Assembly: GCA_964441275.1 (NCBI GenBank) | Contig: CAYTUG010000008.1 | Span: 1 to 64,000, forward strand | Length of the DNA: 64,000 nucleotides | Direction of reading: 5' to 3' | From: SZUA-584 sp964441275 | GTDB taxonomy: Bacteria > Bacillota > Clostridia > Christensenellales > SZUA-584 | In this document: in pieces, positions 1 through 8,230 of the stretch | Position numbering within the stretch: position 1 is the stretch's first letter | How the letters are laid out: each line of letters opens with the position of its first letter | The notes under the pieces: generated by a model | The model's database searches: none | What the model was told of the DNA's origin: nothing | The model's input: the letters and a program-made list of their open reading frames with translations, nothing else | Program-made: the position numbers and the translations under genes

Positions 1-2
1 AA

Positions 3-191
3 AGAGGCTTTACCGCAGGCAGGGCAGCGAGGATAGTATTGCACTGAACGTAAACCGGGACGATCAGGTGCAAACTGATGTAAGCAATTACGGCAAAGGT
101 ACTTTTGGAAACCTAAATTATCTTTACCGTAACGATAAAAGTTATGAGAATTGTTGCACTTTGGGCAACGAAACTGGTACAATTTCTGCAT
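3..191 (-). CDS. Transposase, N-terminal zinc-ribbon part (cut by window edge)
   Basis: Reading leftward from the ATG at 191, the frame stays open to the window edge for 63 codons. The protein starts MQKLYQFRCPKCNN and has CPKC and CRNC pairs followed by a third CPAC pair just before the edge. This is the layout of the zinc-ribbon DNA-binding head of DDE transposases in Firmicutes insertion sequences. The catalytic domain would lie outside the window, so family assignment and intactness are open. It sits about 120 bp upstream of the glycyl radical enzyme gene and reads away from it, marking a mobile element next to the metabolic island. What is seen is the paired cysteines and open frame; the transposase name is from family resemblance. 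Confidence 0.7.
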   Translation of the reverse strand, partial: MQKLYQFRCPKCNNSHNFYRYGKDNLGFQKYLCRNCLHQFAPDRPGLRSVQYYPRCPACGKAS

Positions 192-311
192 GAGGCTATC
201 CTTTCGGGAGATATTAGTTTTTTAGCAGAAACATTGTATCAGAAAGGCTTATAGGGTCTCAATTTTCATTTAACTTTACAAAACGGACTAATAATTAAGG
301 AGGTTAAAAAT

Positions 312-2711
312 GTGGGCAAATATTGTGTATCAACACAAAGAATAAAGCGGCTGAGGGAGCGAGTTATGTCTCAGCCATACCGTATTGATACGGAACGGGC
401 TCTGATTATTACTGAATCATATAAAAACCATGAACACGAGCCCATTGCAATGAAACGTGCCATTGCACTAAAGGACATACTAGAGAACATGACACTTTCT
501 CTTGAAGATGACGATTTGCTCATGGGTTACCAATCATCCATATTGCGCGCCGCTCCCCTGTTTCCGGAGTATTCAATAGATTGGCTGGTTAACGAATTGG
601 ACGAATTTGATAAACGTTCTGGGGACAGTTTCATACTTTCTAATATGCAAAAGGACGAAATCAAGCGCATCTACCCGTACTGGCACGGGAGAACTCTTGA
701 AGATAGAGCATGCGCAATTATGAGCGATCGATCAATGCAAATAGAAAATACAGGAGTAATTCGCGCATTGAATATGATCACCTGCGGCGATGGACACATC
801 GCACCCAATTACTACAAAATACTTGACGTTGGTATAAAAGGCTTAAAAATGGAAGCACAGGCTGTGCTCGCTTCACTTGATATGACAAAACAAAAGGATC
901 TTTTAAAGAGCATATTCCTTCGAGGCGTAGTACTCTCTTTGGATGCTGTTGTGACATTTGCCAACAGGAACGCAAGTTATGCCGAAAAGCAGGCGAAAAT
1001 AAATACGAATCAACAACGAAAAGCAGAACTTCTGGAAATGGCCAGAATCTGTCGCCATGTTCCAGAAAATCCGCCCAATTCTTTTTACGAAGCTGTACAG
1101 GCGGTATGGTTCATACACCTCTTACTACAGATTGAAAGCAATGGGCATTCCTACTCCCTTGGCAGAGCTGATCAATATCTTTACGGATTTTATCAAAATG
1201 ACATCGACAGCGGTAAATTAACCAAAGAGAGAGCTAGTGAGTTGCTTGAGAACCTTTGGATCAAAACCTATACAATAAACAAGATACGCCCATGGAAGTA
1301 TACACAATTCAGCGCCGGTGGGCCAATGTATGAGAATGTTACTATCGGTGGACAGACTTCGGAGGGAAAAGATGCGGTCAATGATCTCTCCTTCCTCATA
1401 CTCGAATCCATTGCCCGTACCCATCTTACCCAGCCGAATCTGACGGTGCGCTATCACAGGAATATGTCAGCAGAATTTATGGACAGATGCATTGATGTGA
1501 TCAAGGAAGGCTTCGGTATGCCCGCCTTCAACAACGATGAGGTCATCATACCCTCTCTCATTCATTGGGGCGTTAAACCGGAAGATGCCTACAATTACAG
1601 TGCTATAGGTTGCGTAGAAGTGGCGGTGCCCGGAAAGTGGGGGTACCGCTGTACGGGCATGTCATTCATGAACCTACCAAAAATATTTAACATCATGCTT
1701 AGGGGTGGATATGACGATGTGTCCAGAACCTGGTTTTACAAAGGAAAGGGCCTGTGCCAGATGAATTCTTTTGAGGAATTGTGTGCCGAATGGGAAAAAG
1801 TTCTGAGTATGTTTGTAAAGGAATCTGTCATCATTGATCTGGCAGTTGATACGGCTATGGAGGTAATAGCCCCAGATATACTTTGCTCCGCACTGGTAGA
1901 TGACTGTATTCAACGGGGCAAAACGATTAAAGAGGGTGGCGCTCTATATGATTTCGTCAGTGGGTTACAGGTGGGTATTGCCAACCTTGGCAATTGCATG
2001 GCTGCCGTAAAAAAAATGATTTTTGATGATAAGTCAGTAACAGCGAAGGATATGATGGCTGCGCTGGACGACAATTTTAAAAGTGATGATTCCGGACGTA
2101 TTCGCCAGAAGATGCTTAAAGCACCCAAGTACGGTTGTGACGATGATTATGTTGATAAACTCCTGCTGGATGCTTATGGTGTGTACATAAATGAAATCAG
2201 CAAATATATGAATAGCCGCTTTGGCCGCGGCCCTATTGGTGGCAAATATTATGCTGGGACATCTTCTATCTCGGCTAACGTTCCGAGTGGATCGGTTGTT
2301 AGCGCGACGCCGGACGGACGCATGGCGCATGAGCCGCTTGCGGAAGGCTGTTCGCCCTTTTCAGGTACGGACATATACGGACCGACTGCCGTTTTTAAAT
2401 CCATATCAAAATTGCCTACTAATCTTATAACCGGCGGTGTGCTGTTAAATCAAAAGGTGATACCTTCAAGCCTTGTAACGAAGCAGGACAGTGCCAAGTT
2501 TGCCAGCCTTATACGCACCTTTTTTGACGATTTAAAAGGTTTCCATGTACAATACAATTTTGTTGAGAAAGAGACTCTTTTAGATGCGCAGGTACACCCG
2601 GAAAAACACAGGGATCTTATTGTGCGGGTGGCTGGGTACAGCGCTTTTTTCACGGTACTCAATCCAAAGACACAAGACGATATCATTATGCGTACCGAGC
2701 ATGCAATCTGA
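312..2711 (+). CDS. Glycyl radical enzyme, YbiW/PflD type
   Basis: This 799-residue protein is a glycyl radical enzyme. The radical site RVAGYSAFF lies near the C-terminus (Gly about 775), and the active-site cysteine is in the loop IGCVEVAVPGKWGYRC (Cys about 434, Glu about 436). The GCVE loop is typical of the eliminase/dehydratase branch; true pyruvate formate-lyases have two adjacent cysteines. Many segments match what I recall of E. coli YbiW (GFGMPAFNNDE, DILCSALVDDC, YAGTSSISANVP, QDDIIMRTEH). YbiW and PflD have been reported as 1,5-anhydroglucitol-6-phosphate lyases giving 1-deoxyfructose 6-phosphate; that substrate is inferred here. The start is GTG at 312, 8 bases after AAGGAGG; an ATG two bases earlier opens only a 12-codon frame. 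Its activase follows 12 bp downstream. It is oxygen-sensitive once activated, so the host is presumably anaerobic. Confidence 0.93.
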   Translation: MGKYCVSTQRIKRLRERVMSQPYRIDTERALIITESYKNHEHEPIAMKRAIALKDILENMTLSLEDDDLLMGYQSSILRAAPLFPEYSIDWLVNELDEFDKRSGDSFILSNMQKDEIKRIYPYWHGRTLEDRACAIMSDRSMQIENTGVIRALNMITCGDGHIAPNYYKILDVGIKGLKMEAQAVLASLDMTKQKDLLKSIFLRGVVLSLDAVVTFANRNASYAEKQAKINTNQQRKAELLEMARICRHVPENPPNSFYEAVQAVWFIHLLLQIESNGHSYSLGRADQYLYGFYQNDIDSGKLTKERASELLENLWIKTYTINKIRPWKYTQFSAGGPMYENVTIGGQTSEGKDAVNDLSFLILESIARTHLTQPNLTVRYHRNMSAEFMDRCIDVIKEGFGMPAFNNDEVIIPSLIHWGVKPEDAYNYSAIGCVEVAVPGKWGYRCTGMSFMNLPKIFNIMLRGGYDDVSRTWFYKGKGLCQMNSFEELCAEWEKVLSMFVKESVIIDLAVDTAMEVIAPDILCSALVDDCIQRGKTIKEGGALYDFVSGLQVGIANLGNCMAAVKKMIFDDKSVTAKDMMAALDDNFKSDDSGRIRQKMLKAPKYGCDDDYVDKLLLDAYGVYINEISKYMNSRFGRGPIGGKYYAGTSSISANVPSGSVVSATPDGRMAHEPLAEGCSPFSGTDIYGPTAVFKSISKLPTNLITGGVLLNQKVIPSSLVTKQDSAKFASLIRTFFDDLKGFHVQYNFVEKETLLDAQVHPEKHRDLIVRVAGYSAFFTVLNPKTQDDIIMRTEHAI

Positions 2712-2723
2712 AAGGGGCAACTA

Positions 2724-3623
2724 GTGAAAAATGTGTTTGGGGAAGTTTTTAACATCCAACGTTTCAGCATACACGACGGCCCTGGCATAAGGACAGTGGT
2801 TTTTCTGAAAGGATGTAATCTTCGATGCCGCTGGTGTTCGAATCCGGAATCGCAGAATATTAAGCGCGAAATGACCTATGACAAGCGTTTATGCAGATTG
2901 TGTGGCCGCTGTGTTGCTGTGTGCCCAGTCGACGGGATTTCCCTTGGCGAGGTAGGTATCAATATTGACAGGGAGCTTTGCACAGGCTGTGGGAAATGCG
3001 CTAAAGCTTGCGATTTTAACGCATTGAAATCCGTCAGCACATCCTATACAGTAGAAGAAATTGTAGAAATTGTGAAAAAAGATAGGCCTTTTTATATTAA
3101 ATCAAGTGGAGGCGTTACTTTTTCGGGAGGCGAACCATTTATACAGAAAGACTTCTTGCTATCATTGATTAATCAGCTCGAGAAGGAAGGTATAAAAACC
3201 GCAGTTGAGACCGCAGGGCTCGTACCATATAATACGTTACACAATTCCAAGACTAGCCTGTTTTTATACGATCTCAAACATATAGATGAAGAGCTTCATA
3301 AACGCTATACTGGTGAGAGCAATACGGTGATATTGGAGAATCTTCGAAAACTCATCGCTGATAACAGGGATGTGATTGTTCGGATCCCGTTGATACCTGG
3401 AATAAACATGGATGAGGAGATCTTAAAGCGTACCGGCGCGTTCTTGCGCTCTATTAGAGCAGAGGAGGTAAATCTGCTTCCATATCATACATTAGGGCTG
3501 TCCAAATACAAAATGCTTGATATGGAGTATCAGCTTAACGATACCCGGACACCTGATGAAAAAGAAATTGAAAGAGCTTTGAAAACGCTTGCTTCATTTG
3601 GCTTGCACGTGGGGAGAAGTTGA
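2724..3623 (+). CDS. Glycyl radical enzyme activase (radical SAM, PflC/YbiY type)
   Basis: This 299-residue radical SAM enzyme installs the glycyl radical on the preceding enzyme using S-adenosylmethionine and a reduced 4Fe-4S cluster. The SAM cluster motif is CNLRCRWC (CxxxCxxC) near residues 31-38. It is followed by two ferredoxin-type cysteine clusters, CRLCGRCVAVCP and CTGCGKCAKAC, which distinguish activases of dehydratase-type glycyl radical enzymes from the shorter pyruvate formate-lyase activase. FSGGEPF is the usual SAM-binding GGE motif. The start is GTG at 2724 with a purine-rich AAAGGGG upstream. The short gap to the radical enzyme implies co-transcription. The activase partnership is well established for the family; the exact substrate of the pair is not visible here. 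Confidence 0.93.
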   Translation: MKNVFGEVFNIQRFSIHDGPGIRTVVFLKGCNLRCRWCSNPESQNIKREMTYDKRLCRLCGRCVAVCPVDGISLGEVGINIDRELCTGCGKCAKACDFNALKSVSTSYTVEEIVEIVKKDRPFYIKSSGGVTFSGGEPFIQKDFLLSLINQLEKEGIKTAVETAGLVPYNTLHNSKTSLFLYDLKHIDEELHKRYTGESNTVILENLRKLIADNRDVIVRIPLIPGINMDEEILKRTGAFLRSIRAEEVNLLPYHTLGLSKYKMLDMEYQLNDTRTPDEKEIERALKTLASFGLHVGRS

Positions 3624-3995
3624 TTTCGGTCACACTCCGGTTATATAACAGGCAGTATAATTGATCAACGAATGTCGAAACCTCGTTTTTTATGCCTTAG
3701 GAAAAAATAGATAGGTGTTTGCCGCGGCTAATGTGTGATCTCAAGCATACCAGGATATGCACGCGGAATGGACGAACATATAAAATGGACTTTTTAAAGG
3801 AGAAATATGAAATAGCTTTCGTAAAGTGAAGATAAAGTCATTGTAATAAATGCTTATAAAATTATACAAGAACCTTTAGTGGAAAGGCTTTGATATCAAG
3901 TTAAGCCCCTAAAAAATTGCGGTTCAATTCATGTCTCTGGCAGCGTTAGCGCGGTTGAGGTAATGATGAATAGAATAATAATAACGGAGGAATTT
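3624..3995. other. Non-coding gap with a decayed reading frame
   Basis: No intact gene is visible in these 370 bases. An AAAGGAG followed by ATG at about 3807 looks like a translation start, but the frame meets stops after two codons and again further on. The same frame later runs open into the aldolase start and encodes a segment reading NCGSIHVSGSVSAVEVM, suggesting the 3' end of a small gene that has decayed. I do not recognise the family. The gap separates the radical enzyme pair from the aldolase-to-racemase genes, so the two blocks may have separate promoters; no convincing terminator or promoter was found. Confidence 0.45.
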
Positions 3996-4664
3996 ATGGA
4001 GATTTTTTTAGATACTGGGAGTTTCAGCGAGATCGAAAAAGCGGTTAAATTTGGGTTTATCGATGGCGTTACGACAAACCCGGCTCTGCTGTCTAAATCT
4101 GCCGGCGACCTGAATTATCGTCAGTGCATCGAAAAAGTAGTTGATATAGTTGGCCCTGAAAAGAAGGTTTTTGCGGAGGTGCTCGCGCTCGATTCAGATA
4201 CTATGTATAAAGAGGGCATTGAAGTAGCGTCGTGGGGACCGAATATGGTTATTAAGGTACCGGCTGTTATGGATGGTGTTCTCGCTATCAGCAGGCTATC
4301 CAAGGAAGGAATCAGCTGCGCTATGACGCTAGTTTACACCACCGCGCAGGGAGTGATGGCGGCGAAAGCTGGCGCGAAGTACGCGGCGACATTTGTGGCG
4401 CGGTCATATGAAGTCGGTATGAACGGTATTGAGATAACTAGGGATCTTGCCGAAATATACAGGATTCAAGGGCTTGAATGCAAGGTGCTTGCCGCGAGCT
4501 TGCGCAATCCAGCCGATAGCGTTAAGGCTATAAAGGCCGGGGCTCGTTCGGTCACACTGCCCTTCGCGTGTCTTAATGCAATGACCAACAGTCCCTGCAG
4601 TATTGCTACGCTCAACGATTTTCTGGAATTATGGACGGCGCTCAACAAGGGTGGAATATTATAA
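3996..4664 (+). CDS. Transaldolase / fructose-6-phosphate aldolase family (TalC-like)
   Basis: This 222-residue class I aldolase of the small TalC/FSA family starts MEIFLDTG. The Schiff-base lysine is in NMVIKVP (Lys87), and VTTNP and AASLRNP are family motifs. It should cleave or transfer a dihydroxyacetone or hydroxyacetone unit of a ketose phosphate, giving glyceraldehyde 3-phosphate for the dehydrogenase encoded next. Two specificity positions can be read: Glu61 in VFAEV and Phe133 in AATFVAR. These match transaldolases, whereas E. coli FSA has Gln and Tyr there. The start at 3996 follows GGAGG by 5 bases; an earlier in-frame ATG at 3963 lies in the decayed gap. In E. coli, FSA genes also sit beside YbiW/PflD genes, so the pairing is a conserved context. 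Confidence 0.88.
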   Translation: MEIFLDTGSFSEIEKAVKFGFIDGVTTNPALLSKSAGDLNYRQCIEKVVDIVGPEKKVFAEVLALDSDTMYKEGIEVASWGPNMVIKVPAVMDGVLAISRLSKEGISCAMTLVYTTAQGVMAAKAGAKYAATFVARSYEVGMNGIEITRDLAEIYRIQGLECKVLAASLRNPADSVKAIKAGARSVTLPFACLNAMTNSPCSIATLNDFLELWTALNKGGIL

Positions 4665-4705
4665 AGGCATAACCCATTATTCATGCATTCAAGGAGGTTT
4701 CATTG

Positions 4706-5722
4706 ATGAAAAAAATAAAAGTTGGCGTAGCAGGCTACGGCGTCATAGGACAGAGGCTGGCCGATGGTGTCGCGCTGCAGAGAGACATGGAACTTGTGGG
4801 AGTGGCGGATATAGCACCCACGCTGTCGGTGCGTGCTCTTAAGGCAAAGGGCATGCCGTATAAGATGTTCAATGTAGATCCGGAAAACAAATCGATGGAA
4901 CAGGCGGGCATATCGGTAGCGGGCAGCTTTGAAGAGCTTGTGCAGGAAGCCGATATAATGCTGGACAGCTCTCCGGGCGGCGTAGGCGTAAAGAACAAGG
5001 AGATTTACGCCAGATACAACAAAAAAGCGGTGTTTCAGGGCGGTGAGAAAAACAACGTGGCCGATGTGTTTTTCCATGGATACGCGAACTATGAAAAAGG
5101 TATAGGCAAACAGTTTTTAAAGCTCACGAGCTGCAACACGACTGGCCTGATACGCGCGGTGGACATGTTGGATAGAACAGTTGGCGTTGAGAAGGTTGCC
5201 TTAACCATCGTACGAAGGGTCGCGGACCCAGGCGATTACCATAGAGGACTGACGAACGCGCTCCAAGTCGAAAAGGCGCCGAGCCACCAGGCGCTCGACC
5301 TGGTGATGATAATGCCGCATATACCATGCACAGGCATACTCGTGCATACTCCGGTAACGCACGGCCATATAATAACCGTAATTGCGACGCCAAAGAAGAA
5401 CATAGAGAAAAAGCATTTATGGGATATGGCGAATTCGCATCCCCGCATTATGCCGGTGAAGCTTGAGGACGGCTTTCTCGGGAACGCGTCGATGTTCCGT
5501 TGGGCGCGGGATATCGGCAACCCGAGAGGCGATATGTACGAGATAGCGCTGTGGGAGGAGTCCATCGTCAAATCAGGCGACGATATAATGTTTGCGATAA
5601 ACATCCCCCAGGAATCGGTTGTCATACCCGAGAACATAGATGCAATACGCGCGGCAATGAGCATGCAGCTTACACGCGAGGAAGGGACTGCGGAAACGAA
5701 CAAATATCTGGGGATGAAGTGA
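4706..5722 (+). CDS. Type II (archaeal-type) glyceraldehyde-3-phosphate dehydrogenase
   Basis: This 338-residue protein oxidises glyceraldehyde 3-phosphate to 1,3-bisphosphoglycerate in the cytosol. The N-terminus has the Rossmann motif GVAGYGVIGQR, and the catalytic cysteine lies in SCNTTGL (about residue 143). FQGGEK, IVRRVADP and the ending PENIDAIRA are hallmarks of the archaeal, phosphorylating type II enzyme. The usual bacterial GapA instead has SCTTN with a different fold arrangement. ATG at 4706 follows AAGGAGG by 8 bases; a TTG one codon earlier is a weaker choice. The gene ends one base before the phosphoglycerate kinase starts, so the two are surely co-translated. Type II GAPDH is standard in Archaea and scattered in bacteria, so transfer is likely but not proven. 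Confidence 0.93.
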   Translation: MKKIKVGVAGYGVIGQRLADGVALQRDMELVGVADIAPTLSVRALKAKGMPYKMFNVDPENKSMEQAGISVAGSFEELVQEADIMLDSSPGGVGVKNKEIYARYNKKAVFQGGEKNNVADVFFHGYANYEKGIGKQFLKLTSCNTTGLIRAVDMLDRTVGVEKVALTIVRRVADPGDYHRGLTNALQVEKAPSHQALDLVMIMPHIPCTGILVHTPVTHGHIITVIATPKKNIEKKHLWDMANSHPRIMPVKLEDGFLGNASMFRWARDIGNPRGDMYEIALWEESIVKSGDDIMFAINIPQESVVIPENIDAIRAAMSMQLTREEGTAETNKYLGMK

Positions 5723-5723
5723 T

Positions 5724-6968
5724 ATGAAATTCGGGATCAAAACGATAGATGATTTTGACGTGAAGGGCAAGACCGTACTACTTCGAGTGGATATAAACGA
5801 ACCGGTAGACAAGGCTAAAAACGAGCTTAAGGACATAACGCGCATAAAGGGATGCGTTCCGATAGTAAAGGAGCTTTCCCAAAAAGGCGCAAAGCTGGTT
5901 TTGTTAGCCCACCAGGGCAGCGACATTGAGTATAAGAGCTATTACACACTTCAGTATCATACGAAAGAACTGAGCCGACTTGCCGGGAGGAACATTGAGT
6001 TTGTTCCGGATGTATGCGGTCCGTACGCACGGGAGAAGATCAAGGGGCTTGATGAGGGAGAGATTATTCTTCTGGAAAACGTACGGTACATGGCGGAGGA
6101 GATGACCCTTTTTGAGACGAAGCTGAACCTTACCCCGGAGCAGCAGGCAAAGACGGTGATAGTCCAGAAGCTTTCACCTCTTGCGGATTTGTACGTATGC
6201 GATGCGTTCGCCGCCGCCCACCGTTCCCAACCCACTCTTGTGGGGTTCGAGGAGCTTCTGCCGTCCGCTATGGGAAGGCTGTTTGAGAAGGAATATTCTA
6301 TACTTTCTGAAATACTCGAACATCCAAAAAAACCGCTCGTATTCGTGTTGGGCGGAGCGAAGATACAGGATGCATTTTTGATGATGGACAAGGTACTGCG
6401 CGAAGGTATAGCTGATACGGTGCTTGCGGGCGGATTGGTGGCAAATATAATGCTCATAGCCAACGGAACGGACATAGGAAAGCCATCGACGAATCACATC
6501 TACAACAACAACCTTGGGGACTATATAGAAACGTCGAAGGAACTTCTTAAGCGATTTGAAGGAAAGATAGTTCTTCCGGCAGACCTTGCATACGCAAGTG
6601 ATAAACGCATGACGGTAAAAACGTTTGACTTGCCTGTGAATGAACCGCTCCTAGATATAGGCGAAGAGACGGCAAAGATGTATATAGAAGAGATAATGAA
6701 AGCACAAACGGTCTTCGTGAACGGGCCGATGGGAGTATTTGAGAAAGAGCTTACTGGATACGGAACTAAGGTTGTCTGGGACGCTCTAGCGGAAACGGAG
6801 GCCTTTGCGGTGCTCGGAGGGGGTGATAGCATAGCGGCTGCGAATAAATACGGTCTTGCAGACAGGATGGGTTATGTATGCACCGGAGGCGGGGCTATGG
6901 TGCGGTTCCTGTCCGGCGAAGAATTGCCTGTGATCAAAGCGCTTAAATCCGCGGCGAAGAAATTTTAG
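5724..6968 (+). CDS. pgk: Phosphoglycerate kinase, archaeal-type
   Basis: This 414-residue kinase makes ATP and 3-phosphoglycerate from 1,3-bisphosphoglycerate. The N-terminal substrate domain opens with LLRVDINEPVD, where bacterial enzymes usually read VRVDFNVP. The C-terminal nucleotide domain carries LGGAKIQDA, VNGPMGVFEKE and LGGGDSIAAANKYG. These variants, and the archaeal-style KTIDDFDVKGKT opening, place it with archaeal-type kinases. It starts one base after the dehydrogenase stop, with GGGG inside the end of that gene as a possible ribosome site. Together the two genes form the ATP-yielding step of lower glycolysis. No phosphoglycerate mutase, enolase or pyruvate kinase gene lies in the window. 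Confidence 0.93.
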   Translation: MKFGIKTIDDFDVKGKTVLLRVDINEPVDKAKNELKDITRIKGCVPIVKELSQKGAKLVLLAHQGSDIEYKSYYTLQYHTKELSRLAGRNIEFVPDVCGPYAREKIKGLDEGEIILLENVRYMAEEMTLFETKLNLTPEQQAKTVIVQKLSPLADLYVCDAFAAAHRSQPTLVGFEELLPSAMGRLFEKEYSILSEILEHPKKPLVFVLGGAKIQDAFLMMDKVLREGIADTVLAGGLVANIMLIANGTDIGKPSTNHIYNNNLGDYIETSKELLKRFEGKIVLPADLAYASDKRMTVKTFDLPVNEPLLDIGEETAKMYIEEIMKAQTVFVNGPMGVFEKELTGYGTKVVWDALAETEAFAVLGGGDSIAAANKYGLADRMGYVCTGGGAMVRFLSGEELPVIKALKSAAKKF

Positions 6969-6980
6969 AGAGAGGAAAAT

Positions 6981-8174
6981 ATGGACTATAACAAGGAAAG
7001 TTTAAGACTGCACTACGAATGGAAGGGCAAGATTGAGGTGATCGCAAAAACGTCTGTGAAAAACAAGGACGATCTTTCACTTGCGTATACGCCCGGTGTG
7101 GCGCAGCCTTGTCTTGAGATACAGAAGGATATAGACAAGAGCTATGATTTAACGCGCAGGTGGAACACGTGCCTCGTAGTCACCGACGGCACGGCAGTAC
7201 TCGGCCTCGGGGATATCGGTCCAGAAGCGAGCATGCCGGTAATGGAGGGTAAGTGCGTTCTCTTCAAGGCGTTCGGAGGGGTTGACGCTTTTCCGCTGTG
7301 TATAAAGAGTAAGGATGTCGATGAAATCGTAAACACGATACACATCATCAGTGGCAGTTTCGGAGGGGTAAACCTCGAAGATATAGCGGCCCCGCGATGC
7401 TTTGAGATAGAGAAGAAGCTTAAAGAGAAATGTGACATACCCATATTTCACGATGACCAGCACGGAACGGCGGTGGTAACTCTGGCCGGCCTCGTAAATG
7501 CGCTTAAAGTTGCAGGCAAGAAAAAGCAGGATGTAAGGATAGTGATGAGCGGTGCGGGAGCCGCTGCCATATCGATAACAAGGCTTCTTCTTACCGACGG
7601 GTTCAGGGATGTCACGCTCTGCGACCGTACAGGGGCTATATACGATGGCAGGAAAGAAGGCATGAACCCCGTCAAGCAGGAGATAGCGCTGCTGACCAAC
7701 AAGGAGAAGGGGAAGGGCAGCCTTGCCGATGAACTAAAAGGAGCAGACGTGTTTATAGGAGTATCCGCACCGGGCACGGTAACGACGGAGATGGTAAAGA
7801 CGATGAACAAAGACGCGGTAATATTTGCGTGCGCGAATCCGACGCCCGAGATATTCCCCAATGAGGCCAAGGCCGGAGGAGCTAAAGTAATTGCTACCGG
7901 GCGAAGCGATTATCCTAACCAGATAAACAACGTTCTTGGATTTCCCGGTATATTCCGCGGAGCGTTTGACGTAAGAGCAAGGGATATAAACGATGAAATG
8001 AAGATAGCCGCGGCATACGCGCTTGCCGGGCTTGTAGAGGAGGGTAAGCTGTCTTCGGAATACATAATACCTGCGCCGTTTGATCCAAAGGTCGGATCTG
8101 CAGTCGCAAAGGCTGTAGCCGAAGCAGCAAGGAAAAGCGGAGCAGCGCGAAAAAGGGGAGATGATAGTATATAG
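6981..8174 (+). CDS. NAD(P)-dependent malic enzyme
   Basis: This 397-residue cytosolic enzyme decarboxylates malate oxidatively to pyruvate and CO2. Family motifs are seen in order: YTPGVAQPC near residue 36, VVTDGTAVLGLGDIG, the metal- and substrate-binding lysine region MEGKCVLFK, IFHDDQHGTA, and the Rossmann segment VMSGAGAAAIS. The length matches the short bacterial form without a phosphotransacetylase domain. ATG at 6981 follows AGAGAGGA. It lies 12 bp after the kinase gene and 56 bp before a LarA-family racemase, which suggests that malate of either configuration can be converted to pyruvate. Whether NAD or NADP is used cannot be read with confidence. Confidence 0.93.
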   Translation: MDYNKESLRLHYEWKGKIEVIAKTSVKNKDDLSLAYTPGVAQPCLEIQKDIDKSYDLTRRWNTCLVVTDGTAVLGLGDIGPEASMPVMEGKCVLFKAFGGVDAFPLCIKSKDVDEIVNTIHIISGSFGGVNLEDIAAPRCFEIEKKLKEKCDIPIFHDDQHGTAVVTLAGLVNALKVAGKKKQDVRIVMSGAGAAAISITRLLLTDGFRDVTLCDRTGAIYDGRKEGMNPVKQEIALLTNKEKGKGSLADELKGADVFIGVSAPGTVTTEMVKTMNKDAVIFACANPTPEIFPNEAKAGGAKVIATGRSDYPNQINNVLGFPGIFRGAFDVRARDINDEMKIAAAYALAGLVEEGKLSSEYIIPAPFDPKVGSAVAKAVAEAARKSGAARKRGDDSI

Positions 8175-8230
8175 TAAATGGGTTGAGGGTTAACATATCT
8201 TCAGCCAGCTTGCGCTAATGGAGGGGATAC

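Noticed and set aside
312..2711. Pyruvate formate-lyase
   Set aside because: The active loop has a single cysteine in GCVE and lacks the paired cysteines of true pyruvate formate-lyase.
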